From NCBI RefSeq assembly GCF_963678635.1, contig NW_026971130.1, forward strand, positions 1-64,000: a DNA stretch of 64,000 nt, in the 5' to 3' direction. Within the stretch, counting starts at the first letter, position 1. Each line of letters begins with the position of its first letter. Source of the DNA: Symsagittifera roscoffensis (lineage: Eukaryota > Xenacoelomorpha > Acoela > Convolutidae). This document shows, piece after piece, positions 43,140 to 55,246 of the stretch. The position numbers and the translations under genes are program-made. The notes beneath the pieces are model-generated. The model ran no database searches and was not told the DNA's origin. It worked only from the letters and a program-made list of their open reading frames with translations.

Positions 43140-44378
43140 TTACAAATAAAAATTTAGGAAGTATGGTAAAGTGTATTTAGAGTTAATGAATGTAAATTTG
43201 TGTTGTGGGTTTCGTGATGGTGCGTTAATTGTATAGTGGTTTTGGATGAATTTATAGTAGTAGTATGTGTGTGTCAAGTTTTTGCGTAAGATATTTTCAT
43301 GTGAACAGTGCAAATCACGTTCCTTAGGTGTAAGGAAGTGAAACGTTAGTGCATAGTGGTTGAACTTATTGATGTATGATTCATCAGCTTCAGTGTTTTT
43401 CAGTGCATCGGGGATGATAGTGTCACATTTTGTATTAGAGCTATCCATGTTAATTACGTATTTTGATTTGATAAAAATTTCAAATAACCGAGGGCTAAGG
43501 TTAGGGTTGTATTCAATATCCGTTTCTTCCATATAGCGCATAATGGTTAAGGGAAAATCTGTCAGCTCGTGGTGCTATAAGTCTGTTTGGTGTCTGATTT
43601 AGTCCTATAGTAGTGATTTATTTCTTGTGTAGTGCAGTTGTTAGTTTGTGTAAACGGTGTTGGCATATTTTTTTTTTTTTTTGGGGGATTGTTGTAGAAT
43701 GCAAGGGCTAATTGATTAGTAAAGTTGTAGTATGAGGTCCATGATAGTGTGGAAAACAAGCTAAACTCATCAACGAAGTTCGGCTGGTCGTTGTTAGTGG
43801 TAAAATGTTTTTTAAGAATTCTTTAGTGCTAGTATGAAGTGGATGAAGGGAAAATGGTCGGGCTGGTCGGGGGTGGCTGAGTAGCTGCAATTGTACATTG
43901 GAACGTTTACGTTCAAAGACTCAGTAGGCTCTTGTTTCTATTTCATTGGGTGATTGGTTTGAGGATTCAAAGGTTGATATGGAGTGCGATAGTTGATGAA
44001 TTGTTAGTGTATAGGCTGTTCGAGTTGATCGCGTGTCATGGGGGAAAAATGGGAGTGGCGTCAGTATAGAAGGAGGGGTTGGGGAGAGTTCATTGGGAAG
44101 TTGGGGATTATGTGGCTGGAAGGGGGTTGCGAAAAAGTGGTTGGACCGGGTTCGGAGTCGTGGAATTCGTCTGAGGTATCTATGTCGGAATTAGTGAATT
44201 GAGAAACTGTTTTAAAAATGGTTTTTGTGGTATCATCATAATCCATGCGTGGTGAATTGCTGGTGATTGTAGGTAAGGGTGAAGAAGTAAGGTCGGAAAG
44301 GAAAATGCGACAGGATTGACGTGGGAGGTCGAATCGGCAGAAAAGAGAACGGTTGGGGGATCTAATCTGAGGGCTCAT
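43140..44378 (-). pseudogene. Retroelement 3' ORF 2, unidentified (broken)
   Basis: Four minus-strand frames (44378-44061, 43890-43708, 43759-43562, 43541-43140) read as parts of one former protein of about 400 residues. It starts at the ATG at 44378 with a Ser/Pro-rich part (RIFLSDLTSSPLPTITSNS, DSEPGPTTFSQPPSS) and ends with a Tyr/Asn-rich part (SYINKFNHYALTFHFLTPKE, SHENILRKNLTHTYYYYKF). It lies last before the 3' LTR. It resembles no retroviral protein I know; an accessory or env-derived role is possible. Confidence 0.35.
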
Positions 44379-45560
44379 CGTGGGCTAAAAAAATAGTTGT
44401 TTTGAGAACGGAAACTTATGGTATGGAAACATATATATTTCTATAAAATCGTGTACTAAAAGTAGGGGTTGTATTGTCTTGTGAAGTATCGTTGAGCGTG
44501 GAGATGAATTTCATTAATTGAAGATGAAAAAATTCCAAAAAAACAATATACGTGCTACACTTGCCTGTTTATTCACTTGAGTATGTATTGCGCATGTGTT
44601 ATAGAATCAATTCAATGAGATGAGGGATCCAAAAAAATTAAACATGGCCTATGTTATAGTCAATCTTTCTAAGATGTAGTAGGGCCATCCTAGAAAAGCG
44701 AGAAGTTCATTTTTTAGTTTAAAAAAAAGTTTTTATAGGTGATATATCTTGTGGCCGGTTTTTCTCACCGTTATAATATATATAGTTTTCTATATCTTTA
44801 AATTATACGCTTTAATCTTGTGCGCCTAGATATCTGAGAAACCTGCGGTTTCTTAAGTTTTGATCTATTGATTGTCTTTGTATCGTAACTAATGCAATGA
44901 AAAGTCTTGAAATTATTGTGTTAGAATGTGATGTTGTATGTCAGATCTTGAATATATACCTATCGATTGTAAGTCTGTGTTTGGGTTACGAGCGATTGCT
45001 CCTATATTTTCTGGTGAGGATTTCTAAATGGTGGCTTGAGAGTAGGGTATGGAGTTAGGAGATAATATTTATCCTCAATTGGGTTCATCTTTACTTAATG
45101 ATGGCTGATTTCAGATCCACATGGGACAGCTTTATCCCAAAAAATATAAGCGTCTTGAAAGTTTTCAACAAAATATACTCAATTTTTGTAGAACATAGGG
45201 ATTCTTTTATGACATCGTTTATCTTCAAAACGTTTAATGGTGATAATTTTTAGAACATGTGTAGTACCAGAGACGGTTTCCTTTGTTGTCAATAAAAGTT
45301 GATCTTTTGCTTGATAAGAAATATTCTGCATAGGGTGTTTTTAATACTGCTTACACATGTGATTGTAATAATTGTGGACGTTCGATTTCACATGAGTGAT
45401 GAAGTGTTTCTAGCTTGGATAGTGACTTTTCTTGGAAAAAATTGCCTATTGTGTAGTCCAGCTTCTTATCTAGATGTTTGTTTTAGTGGATGTCTCCAAA
45501 ATATGTATTATTCATCAGTGAAAATTCTTGTAAACGTGTGCTATCTTTGACTTCTGGGCA
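44379..45560. other. Non-coding spacer in the retroelement
   Basis: Stops in all frames. A plus-strand frame at 45299-45550 opposes the element's direction and has no motif. Confidence 0.35.
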
Positions 45561-47840
45561 AAGTTTTCCGAGTTTAACAAAAAAGTTAGCGGGTTATAAG
45601 TTTTTTCGTGGTTTTGATTTGATTGATTTGGGTGTATAATTAATTTATCTGTTTTGATGTCAAAACCTTTTTCTTATTCGACAAGAATTACTGAATATTG
45701 TGTTTTAAAGTGGTGTGGTATATTTACAAGCGACCCATGTTTCAGTGTAGGTTTGAAAACGTCTTAAATTGTTTTCAATACCGTTGATTTTTTTATAATC
45801 TTGTGGGTTTGATCTTATTTTGTCAGGGTTGACTTTTTCAAAAGGAATTGATTCAATAAATTGTTTTTGGTGAAATTTAATCATCCTTGCGTGGATTTTA
45901 GCATCTTGAAATGTGGTACATGTGTCTTCAGGAAACAAACAATGGTTGCCTGGGTTCGAGTGGTAGGATCGCTACAACCTTTGTCATTCTTACAAGGTAA
46001 GCGTATTCCTTGTTATAGTATAGTATGATTTTTTAAGTCACGTAATAATTGTATTTTTTCTAACTGAATTTTCCGATACAAAAACCTTATTTCTTGATAT
46101 TCTTTGTTTTTTGGGTCAGCCTTACAATTAGAAGGGTTATTATTTCCAATATGCGGTATCCAAAATTTGTCAGGTAGATCATAAGTTAAACGTCCTAATC
46201 ACAACTAACTTAGTCACAACTAATTTTATATGACCTTGGTATCCTACGAGTTCTGCTTGATGTGCAGAGTCTGGGAAGACATGAAATTTTGTTAATTTGC
46301 GATTTGATCCTTTATTCGTAGTTCATTTTAATCGTTTTAGTTAATTTTTGCAATCTTCCGGGTTAAGATGCAAGAGTTTTTTGATATAACCTTGATAAAA
46401 AGATTCGTGATCGAGATCCTGTTTTTGTTTCCATTTGAAATTGTGAGCAATGTACTTTTTTCTCCTAAAATTTTGCTGTGAGTTTATATCCTATTAAATT
46501 TGTATGTCATGCCTTAAAACAAGGTGTCGGAGAGATTTTTAAGGAAAAAACCTAATAAAAGATACAACTGTAGGATAGTCTTGAATATGGTTTGTAGAAT
46601 GTTATGTATTCAGGTGTCTTTTTTGTATATCTATCGTACTTATCGATAAGTTCTGCCGTGATAAATGGAGGAGGTAAAGGTTGAGCTGTTATATTTGGTG
46701 AAGCTAGAGGTAGTGGGCGATGAACTAATTTAATTAGTTGTACTGTTATTTCAAAATTAAGTGCTAGATTGTCTTGAGTCAGAATCTGTTTATTATGTTC
46801 CCGTATAATTTGTGGATGTCGTGTCTATTTTAAAATCGATTCAGTGCACAATTATGTAGTCTACTGTTGTCGAGATTGACCAAGTAGGGGAGGAATGCTA
46901 CGAATGTATTCGAATCGAATCATAGTGGTATATTAGTGGCTAAAAGTTCACGATATCGGTCGCCTAAATTCGTGGGGAAATTTAGGGCAAAAGTAGTGGT
47001 TGGAGTTTGACTTGTTGTTGAAGGGATTGATGGTAGTGATAGGGTTTCTGGTAATGACAAGGAGGTGTCTGATGATATATGTACACTGTCGTTTACTAAT
47101 CTTGGTTCGCCTTGAGTGAATGCTTGTGTGATCCAATGTGGAAGATGTTGTGTTGAAGTGGGGGGATTAAAAGGGTTTTCATGAATTTAATCGGAAGTTG
47201 GTGTAGATCCTAATTAATCCGATGGAATACTTGGAGTATTTTGTTGTGAAAGTGTTTGAAGTGATGGGGGAGTACTTCGAGTTGTTTTACCAGAGAGGTC
47301 TAAAGGGTTTGGGGATGGTGATGAGAGTAAATTGAAATGAACTCTGGGTGTTACATAGTTTCTATTTTTGGGGATTGATAGTTTGTCTTTCTATTGTAGA
47401 TGCATGATTTTGGTTTTGGCTAGGATTTTTCGTTCTAGGGAAGTCTTCTTTTAGAGATGTCTTGTTGGAGGGAAGGGTTATACGTTAGTTTAAATTGTGG
47501 TTCGCTTAGAGTTGTGTGGCGGAAAGCTGGTATTAAAGGTTCAGATAATGATTCGTGTCTTTCGAATATATAGGGTTTTTTCCTGAATTGAAATGCGTGT
47601 AGATGCTTGAGATTGATTTGTTTGGCCAGATGTTGGTGTTTTTGGGGGTGTAGTGGGATGTCGTGGTCGGTGGGGATTGTTGGGTTGGTTGTTGATTAGC
47701 AATACTGGAATATTTTGACTGTCTTCCTTTTTTAATTAATTCTATGCTGTTTATAGTGTTCTTCTATTAAAATAAATAAGAGAATTGTTGCTAGTGCAAA
47801 AGTGATTGTTGCCTTCTTTCTGCATTTACAAACTGTCCAG
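45560..47840 (-). pseudogene. Retroelement 3' ORF 1, env position (broken)
   Basis: Read from the high-coordinate end, it opens with a hydrophobic segment (TITFALATILLFILIEE at about 47820-47770) that could be a signal anchor, then a Pro/Thr/Gln-rich stretch. Scattered open pieces follow at 47136-46948, around 46780-46590 (VQLIKLVHRPLPLASPNITA, IDKYDRYTKKTPEYITFYK) and at 45938-45705 (HARMIKFHQKQFIESIPFEK). In Ty3 elements with a third ORF this is the envelope position. No fusion peptide or Cys pattern can be seen, so env is only a positional guess. Confidence 0.35.
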
Positions 47841-49379
47841 TTAGGGAAACTAGAAAGGCGAGAAAAAAATAGGATAAGAAGAAAGATGTCTTTCTGGTTG
47901 AACAAATGTCGGTTAAATTGAACTTTTAAATAGTTGCCAAATTTTCGTACCTGAGGAGGTGGTCAAAGAATTTTGAGAAGTGATATTAGGCTTTTATGAG
48001 TGATTAGAAATTTACAAAGAAGCCGCAAAAAAATAACTAAGTATCTATTTGAAAAAATTTAAAGTTTTGAAATGATTATTTTAAAATACAGAACTGGTCG
48101 GGAAAAAAGCATATGAGAATTGTTTTAGTTTTTCGAAATGTTTTTTGTTTTATTTTTGAGTTGACAATCGAGTTTGGTAGGATTGTTTATTGATTTTTAA
48201 CAAATGGGTTGACTATGAGCAGTTTTTTGTGAAGAGAAATCTCTTGGTCTAGAAATGGGCTTCCTTATTTTGTTTTTATTCTTTGGATAATTAGGGGTTT
48301 TGTGAAGTTGTATCGACTTTAGGCTAAATGACCATGTCGGATTTTGTCTTTAGGATTTTTCAATATTTTTTCTTGGGGGTGGTAGGAGAGTACCGGGTGG
48401 TAGGAGAGGTTTCTAACAATTATATTATGTTTGTTTAAATTGTCAATATGAGTGTATTGCTTATTTTTGACCTGTATGTCTGATACTTATAGTTTCATAT
48501 CTATTTGAAGTTAGCTGTTTGTCGAGTAGTGAAGTGGTGTCAAAGTGGGGCGATGTTTTGAAATGATTTTGATTAGTTGAATTTGAACAAGTTTGTTCAA
48601 GGTTTAAAATGAAATATTGAGAAAAAAGTTGATATATTTCGAAAAAATATACCCTAATTAACCAGAGGGGGTTTCTGTAATTCATTTTTCCTTAATATTT
48701 TAGATTGTGGAATGAAAGTTTGATAATCTTTTGGTGTTTGACTTCGGAGTCGTGATGATTTACGGTGATGTCATTTTTCGTTTGTTTCTTGTGGTAAAAT
48801 TTTTCTTGTAGTGTGTGATGAAGTCTTTGTTTTTGAGGTATTTGGTTTTGGTTAATCACTGTATTTTCTGGTAAAGTGGCTTCAATTAACTGTTATTCAT
48901 GTGTTTTTGGTAAAAATTATGATTGATAATTGATTTAACCGTTGGTGTTTCTGTTGGTCATTCATATCTGAGGGTTTTCTTACAATTTTTGAACCTGTAA
49001 AGAAGTTTTATTGTGCTAGTTCAGGAAGGGCGTATTCTTTTGGGTAATATGGCAAGATTGTTTCTATGTTGAACTATTGTTTTTTGGTTGGAATCAGTAA
49101 CTTTATATTTAACATCAGTGTGTTTGTCAATTATTTGAGATTGTTCTTTTCGGATAGGTTGCAATTTTTTAGATATTCCTTTTTGTGTTTTAAATTTTGG
49201 GATTAAAACGTATGTTCCGATTTTCAAATTGGTAGCTAATGTGAATTGTGTATGTGTTTGTGATTAAATATTTTGTCTTTGTAATAGACTTTGGCTACAC
49301 TTTGATCATCTTCATTGTTTTTTATCTCAGTTTAGAATACACATTCTGTATCTGTTCCGGAGGTTAATTTTAAGTTTTG
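47841..49379. other. Degraded stretch between integrase and 3' ORF 1
   Basis: Short minus-strand frames at 49227-49021 (basic, TYVLIPKFKTQKGISKKLQ, probably the integrase C-terminal tail) and 48685-48461. Otherwise closed. Confidence 0.35.
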
Positions 49380-50260
49380 TGGATGGCGAAAGTAATCTTC
49401 ATCGTGTGTATGTTATAGTAAATTAAAACAACTTGATTCTTTAGTAGGTTGACAGTAAGCTTGTTCGTTTCTGGAGGAGTTTGCTGTGAACATATTTGGT
49501 TTTCGTGGCGTTTGATTGAAAACCACTTCATATGGTGATAGTCTTAGAGTTGTTGTTATTTATTGATTTATAAGCTAGTGGAAAAAGTTTTACGTCTGTT
49601 GACCATTCAGCGTATTTGTTGTTGTTTCCATTTATGATACATCTAATATATTCATATAGGGATTGGTGTTCATACCTTCAACTAAACCAATAAATCTTGG
49701 AGCATGAGATGTTCGAGGTTTATATTTATTGTTATAAAGATGGCATAAGGCGATGATTTCATTGTTTATGAATTCAGTGCCGGTGCCTGTGACAAGGATT
49801 TTGGGTAATCCAAATTTGACTATCCAATTTTTGTAGAGTCTTGTGTATGCATAATAAGCATTACAATGAGGTTTAGGTTTGAGTGATAAGTAGTGGGTAA
49901 ATGCTTCAAATATTACCACTATGTTCGAATTTCCTTCTGCGAAGGGCGACATAGGGCCTTTTGTGTCAAACGCTTTACTGTGGTTACACAAACTTTTTTT
50001 TTCCAAATTGGTGCATTTGGAAAGTAGAAACTTTGAACAAAAAGGTTTTTTTTCTGATCCTACATGTCCTTTTGTTTTTAGGGATTGTGAGACGTGAAAC
50101 GCTAGAAGTATCATACCCAATGGTAGACAGGATTCTTTCATTTCTGGGTTTCGATATTCAAAATTTTGATATTTTCATTTTTCGGTGTTTTTGAATTTTC
50201 TGAAATATCTAAGGAATGTTTTTTTTCCTAAAATTGTCATATCTGCTTTTCGGGGTTTTG
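49380..50260 (-). pseudogene. Ty3-type integrase (inactive)
   Basis: The frame 50141-49632 holds a Cys-containing N-terminal region (SKCTNLEKKSLCNH), the core start DTKGPMSPFAEGNSNIVVIF, the segment KNWIVKFGLPKILVTGTGTE and RFIGLVEGMN with the catalytic Glu. In the second catalytic motif the expected Asp (TDxGTEF) reads TGTGTEF, so one of the DDE residues is lost. A further block at about 49560-49400 (YHMKWFSIKRHE, NKLTV) continues the C-terminal domain after frameshifts. It follows RNase H, the Ty3/gypsy order. Confidence 0.75.
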
Positions 50261-50659
50261 TTTTATACTTATGCCAGGTTTTTTTTTTGTCTAATTACAG
50301 GGACAAAAATTTGGTGTTTTTTAAAAATTCTAGTGTTATTTTTCCTGTAATTGGTAGAAAAATGTTTTGAATTTGGTTTTTGAGAGAGATATATTATCTA
50401 AGGGGTCTTGTAAAATGAAAATTTGGTTTATAAGGTATTCGAATTTAAATTTAGGGGTCCTGGTAAATTTATACTATCCTTTAAGTTTTCTTTTTCTATT
50501 AAAGGGAATGAATGTTTCTACATAACTTTTCTTTGGGTGATTTGGCTGTGTGTTATATTTGATCCATGATGAGTTTGGTATTAGTTTAAATGTAGATTTT
50601 CCGAATAGATACTTCGTAATGGTAATCTTGGCTATGAAGGTATAAAGGAAAGCGTTGTA

Positions 50660-51110
50660 AATTATTTATTACTGTGGTGTAAGGATCGGTTAAATGCAGA
50701 TTTGCCTTCCAAGCTTGGTGATGTTTCGTCATTTGCAAGGAAAAGTTTTATATTTTGTGGTGCTTCTGCGGTTGTTTTCCTTGTTATTAATTCAGGTGCT
50801 GTTTTTCCACTAAGTCTGTCTGGTAATGCAAGGTTTTTTCCTGCAATCCATGCTATATGTAAGTTTGGAGTTTTCATTCAGATATGTTGAAATCTATAAA
50901 CTCTATGGTTTGGGTTTGATTTTTGTGTAAATAGGAAAATTATAGGTTTGCGATCTGTAAATAGAACTGTTGCATGTTTTGATCCAAGGAATAAAAATTC
51001 ATATTCTGTGAGAGTAAATTTAAGGGCTGTACGTTCTCTCATGAGTGTTGAGAATCTAAATTAGGCTTGTGTAAATAGTCTTAAGTTTGCTGATAATTGG
51101 TTCATTTTTT
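50660..51110 (-). pseudogene. Retroelement RNase H domain (broken)
   Basis: Minus-strand blocks MRERTALKFTLTEYEFLFLG (about 51040), HATVLFTDRKPIIFLFTQKS (50990-50930) and, after a stop, the open frame 50877-50662 with KTPNLHIAWIAGKNLALPD and RLSGKTAPELITRK. The Asp in LFTDRKP is the second catalytic residue of Ty3-type RNase H, and the tail marks the end of the domain before integrase. Confidence 0.7.
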
Positions 51111-51119
51111 TAGTTCTTT

Positions 51120-52100
51120 TGTATCGATCACAAAAGTTCAGATTGTAATAGTGCTGCATTCTTTCCAAAATTTGAATCATCACACAGCAAAAAATTGTTG
51201 ATCTGGATCTGGGATCGTGTTTGATATCTGTTCTGTAAGGAGGATATTTATTTCATCAAAACGATTTTGGTGTTCTAATGTCCATTCAAAATTATCTTGC
51301 TGTCTAAAAATATTATAAAAAGGTTGTAGGTATAGATGCATTTTATGGACATTTTTACTTAAAAATTTAGCATTCCAAAACTTTCTTGGGTTTTATTTTT
51401 ATTTGATGGTGGTTGAAGTTTCAAAATAGCATCTGTTCCCAATTTTAATGGAGTGATTGTATTTCCTTCAATAATATGTCTAAGGAATTTAACACGGTTG
51501 AGAAAGGAATGTGAGTTATCTAGCGCTGCTTTCATGTTTTCTTTAAGTAAGATCTGATGACATTGTTCTAAGTTTCTAAACATTTCGTGTTTTGTTTGTG
51601 ATGGTTTAAAAACGTCGTTTAGTTTTGTGATAACATTCTTAACAAGAACGCGTGGTCGGAAATTTTTGCTCATAAAGGCTGAAAAAGCTGCTGGTCCTAT
51701 GGAAAATTGATAGAAAAGTTTATTAAAATCGTATCTTTGGTTTCCAATAACGAATTGTGCTAGGCGTCGTGGTTATTCATCTAATGGAAATTGATTATAT
51801 GCGCTGTTAATCTCAACTGTTGTATAATACTGTTCATTTTTTTAAGTTAAAATTAACTGGGTTGGTTCTATGGGCCAATTACATTTAGATTCATCAATTA
51901 GTGAATTGAGATATCTCGCATCTAAAACAATTTTCAGTGATTCGCCTTTAGCGAGAATGATTACAGGCTTTACGAAAGTATTTCTTCTTTGTTTACTGGT
52001 GAGATAATTTCTTACTGTTCTAGAAAGTCTAGTAATCTATTCACTTTGTCTTTTAGTGAATTGGTACTTTACTCGCTCGTTGTTTTATGAAAACAGCGTC
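51120..52100 (-). pseudogene. Retroelement reverse transcriptase (inactive)
   Basis: Blocks in order: KPVIILAKGESLKIVLDARYLNS-type segment at about 51980-51900, YYTTVEINSAYNQFPLDE near 51810 (expected Asp replaced by Glu), then the open frame 51673-51359 with VKNVITKLNDVFKPS, HSFLNRVKFLRHIIEGNTI and LKLGTDAILKLQP. The YxDD box reads KLND, so both the Tyr and the first Asp of the catalytic pair are changed. The thumb/connection region follows to RNase H. The element cannot reverse-transcribe itself. Confidence 0.75.
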
Positions 52101-53490
52101 AAGTTGGAAAGGAAGATGTAATGTTGAATTTACTTTTCCAACATCAAGTTAGATGTGGCCTAAACCATTGGGTATTTATGTAATAGTTCTGGTAATTGGT
52201 CAAACTCTTGTTGAGTGAATTGGGAATATTGGGAATTGAACATTGTGAGAAACTTTCAGTGTGCACTTGTGTAATTCGAAATTAAAAATGTTGGTTTTAA
52301 TTAGGTTTTTTTATGAAATAATTTGTATTTCGTTTAGAGTAGTTTTTTATATTTTTAATTGATAATTTTTCATTGCGAATTGTCGATTGACAAATGTCCA
52401 GTGACTTTAAAATGTTTTTTACTCTAAACGCTCTTTCTTCTTTTGGTAGATTGTTGCATTTGTTTTGCAATATCCTAGAAGTCCTAGGTGTAATGTGATT
52501 TTATATGTTGGGTGGTTGAATACGAGCAAAGAGATTATGTCTGAATTTGTATCCTTTGTATATTTAATGGATGCGACTGTTACTTTGAAAAAACTTATTG
52601 TTTGATTTAAATTTGAGGTCAGCTATGTAATGCTGTTGTTTATTTTGATCAACATTAAAATTGATGTATTCGATTTACAGAGAATTTATATACATATCCT
52701 GATAATGGTTTCAGGTTTTTGCATTGTTGATTGTATATAGGGTACAATTTGGAGAAAAATGGTGGTTGTCAAGTAAATCTCTGAAAGAATGTTTGAGATA
52801 TATTATTCATTCTTGTATACTTATATTAAATATGTAATTTGCCATTTAAAATCATAATAGTGAGAATTGATTTTGTGATAAATAGTATTCCAATGATATT
52901 GTGTTCCATACCTCTGTTATGTTATATTTGTTGCAAAATTTTAGTTAAGAGCTTATTTTGTTTCATTATTCGGGCTGCAACGAGGTATAATTGGGTTTTC
53001 TGTAATTTGTAAGACCTTATCCTTGTGATGAGGCTAATTTACTTGAATTTTGAGATGATAATTTTGGATGTGGAGTTTGGATTTCATTCCATGTGGGGAT
53101 GTTTATAATAGTTGATTATGCTCCTGATTTCAAAGTTTGATGATTGAACATCTTTACACTTTGGGCTTTCTAAGACGAGTGGAATTGTTCAAATTTTTTC
53201 TTTAGGTGGTTGTATTTTCTTTGTCGTATTGTGATATATGCTATTCATACTTGAACTGCTTTTAATTTCTTGTGGAGTGTAATCTGCATGGTTTTGGCTA
53301 TTGTTTGTCTTTTCCAGATTAGAAATGCTTGCATTATTTTGATAACATTTCGAATCGATTGGTGTTTCGCATTCGTTTTCAATTTGAAGCGTCTTTATTA
53401 AAATCGTAATTTCTGTTTCGCTTTCGACATTTATGGTTTCGCAATGAATGTGATTTGTTTGTAATTCTGAAGTTTCTGTTTTATCAATGT
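52101..53490. other. Degraded region between gag and RT
   Basis: Expected place of the protease. No DTGA-type protease motif could be read on the minus strand, and no frame exceeds 60 codons. Confidence 0.35.
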
Positions 53491-53499
53491 ATTATCAAT

Positions 53500-54480
53500 C
53501 CTGGGAGGGTCTGGTTGAGTTTCTTCTGTTGATTGCACTAGGTTAATTTGGCTTTGACGTTTTGGTGTACTACTTTGTTTGTATATCTTCGGTTTCGATT
53601 AAATGATGAATTTTTTTCAAATGGTTTGAAAAGGAACAAGTTCTAATATAATTTGAGTAATTGCTTCTGTTTGAATTTGATCTTGAATGATTATAGCGAT
53701 TTTGATTGTTTTGATTATTTGATTTGCTATATCTAATTTGCGAAAAATTTTGTGATTTTCTTCTGCCTGAAATCCTCCGCAAAAATAATTTCGCTAAAGT
53801 GATTGTTGTTTATGGTTGATGTAGCTGTCTGGAAGCGGTTTTACTGAACTGTGATTACTGTGGAGGTTTTTGCTTGGTAGGTTTTGGTCCTTTTTTAAAT
53901 ATCGGTAAAAAGTTTTATCTGATTTTCTATGTTTTTGTTGTTTGATGTGATTATCCTGTTGTTTTTTTGTTCATTCAGCAATGCTATATCCATATTTACG
54001 ACAATAATTGCACCATTTTTCAAATGCTGGTCTACCTTTGAAATTTGGATTTTTTTTCGAAAATATTTAGTATTTGAGTGGTTTTCTCTGCTATTTCATT
54101 GTCGGAGTCATGAATATTTCATTGTCGGAGTCAGTCCATTTCAATCTTATTTCGGGAAACTCCTGTTTGCAGGGACTGTTTACTTTTTCAATTAAGTTGT
54201 CTTTTAAGCTGTGACAAGTTTGTACTTGTCCTCGAGGGGGTTCACTTTGTGGATGGATAAATTTCTGTCGTATTCGATCATTTTCTGTACCTTAGATTTG
54301 TTAGATGGGTAGTTTTCAGTATGTTGTATTGGCTGATTCCAATTACATAGTCGTACCGGTTTAGTAATATTTGATTTTTTAACTTTGCCTTCGTCTTTAA
54401 TTGATGATAGTGATGTAGATTCTGAGTCAATCAAAAATTTGTTGTTAATCTTTTAGGTGATTTTTGTCTATTGAATTTGT
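53500..54480 (-). pseudogene. gag: gag remains of the second retroelement (internally deleted)
   Basis: Leader ORF at 54434-54204 (IDSESTSLSSIKDEGKVKK, KMIEYDRNLSIHKVNP) followed after a short gap by the nucleocapsid-like Asn/Arg/Ser-rich part at 54060-53570 (NNQNRYNHSRSNSNRSNY). Compared with retroelement A, about 1.7-2 kb of gag body is missing near 54110-54200. Confidence 0.5.
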
Positions 54481-55220
54481 TAGGTTCTGAAGTTCTTGAA
54501 TTGTTTTTTTTTCTGATACTGAAACAGTGTTACGTGTTTTTGAAAATCTTTTTTTTAAAATTTCGTTTTTGTTTTGCTGTTATTGTCTTTGTTTGTGCTT
54601 GTCTTTTTGATCTGATATATCCTACTGTTTGTCTGTGCGGTTTGATTACAAGATCAGATGTTTCGTTTCTATTTGAACAATTGAATAATATGATATAATA
54701 ATATTACTGCTTGAAATATCTCATGACATACGGTTTAGGATGATGGATGCAATACTCGGAGGTTAGAGTTTTGTATCTTAAGCTGTTAATTCTGACGGTT
54801 TTTGTGTGGTTATCTTAACATGGTGCATAGATTGTCTAGGTTGACGGGTTAGGCGTAGAGACATTTCAATCAAATTGTCTATTTCATCTAACTTTTTGCA
54901 ATTTTGCAAATGTCTTATTCTAACTATGATTACCTAAATCCAGTTAAGAAAAGGTCTTGTTCGAGACTTTTGGTCGCAATAGATGAACTATGTAGGAAGT
55001 ACTGTACTCATAGAGTAAATTCAGATAAAATTTACCGTCTGTTCGTCACGCTTATCTTACTTTCGCCCAGATATATTCGTTCAATTCTTAGTCTAATACC
55101 AATCTCAATCTAAAACTCCTATCACAATAGATCTAGTGTATACTGGTAATTACGAGTTGGTTATTGGAGTTTACCAGAAGGAGAACAACTGTATTCTAAG
55201 GTTTATTCAAATTGTTCTGG

Positions 55221-55246
55221 TGCTGAAACTACAAGTAGTTTCAGCA
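55221..55246. promoter_or_regulatory. LTR hairpin, copy R1
   Basis: TGCTGAAACTA-CAAG-TAGTTTCAGCA, identical to 23382-23407. Confidence 0.6.

Noticed and set aside
54904-55113. Plus-strand frames repeated at 54904, 57189 and 57960
   Set aside because: They lie in the LTR-like unit on the strand opposite to the element, are broken in copy R2, and show no motif.
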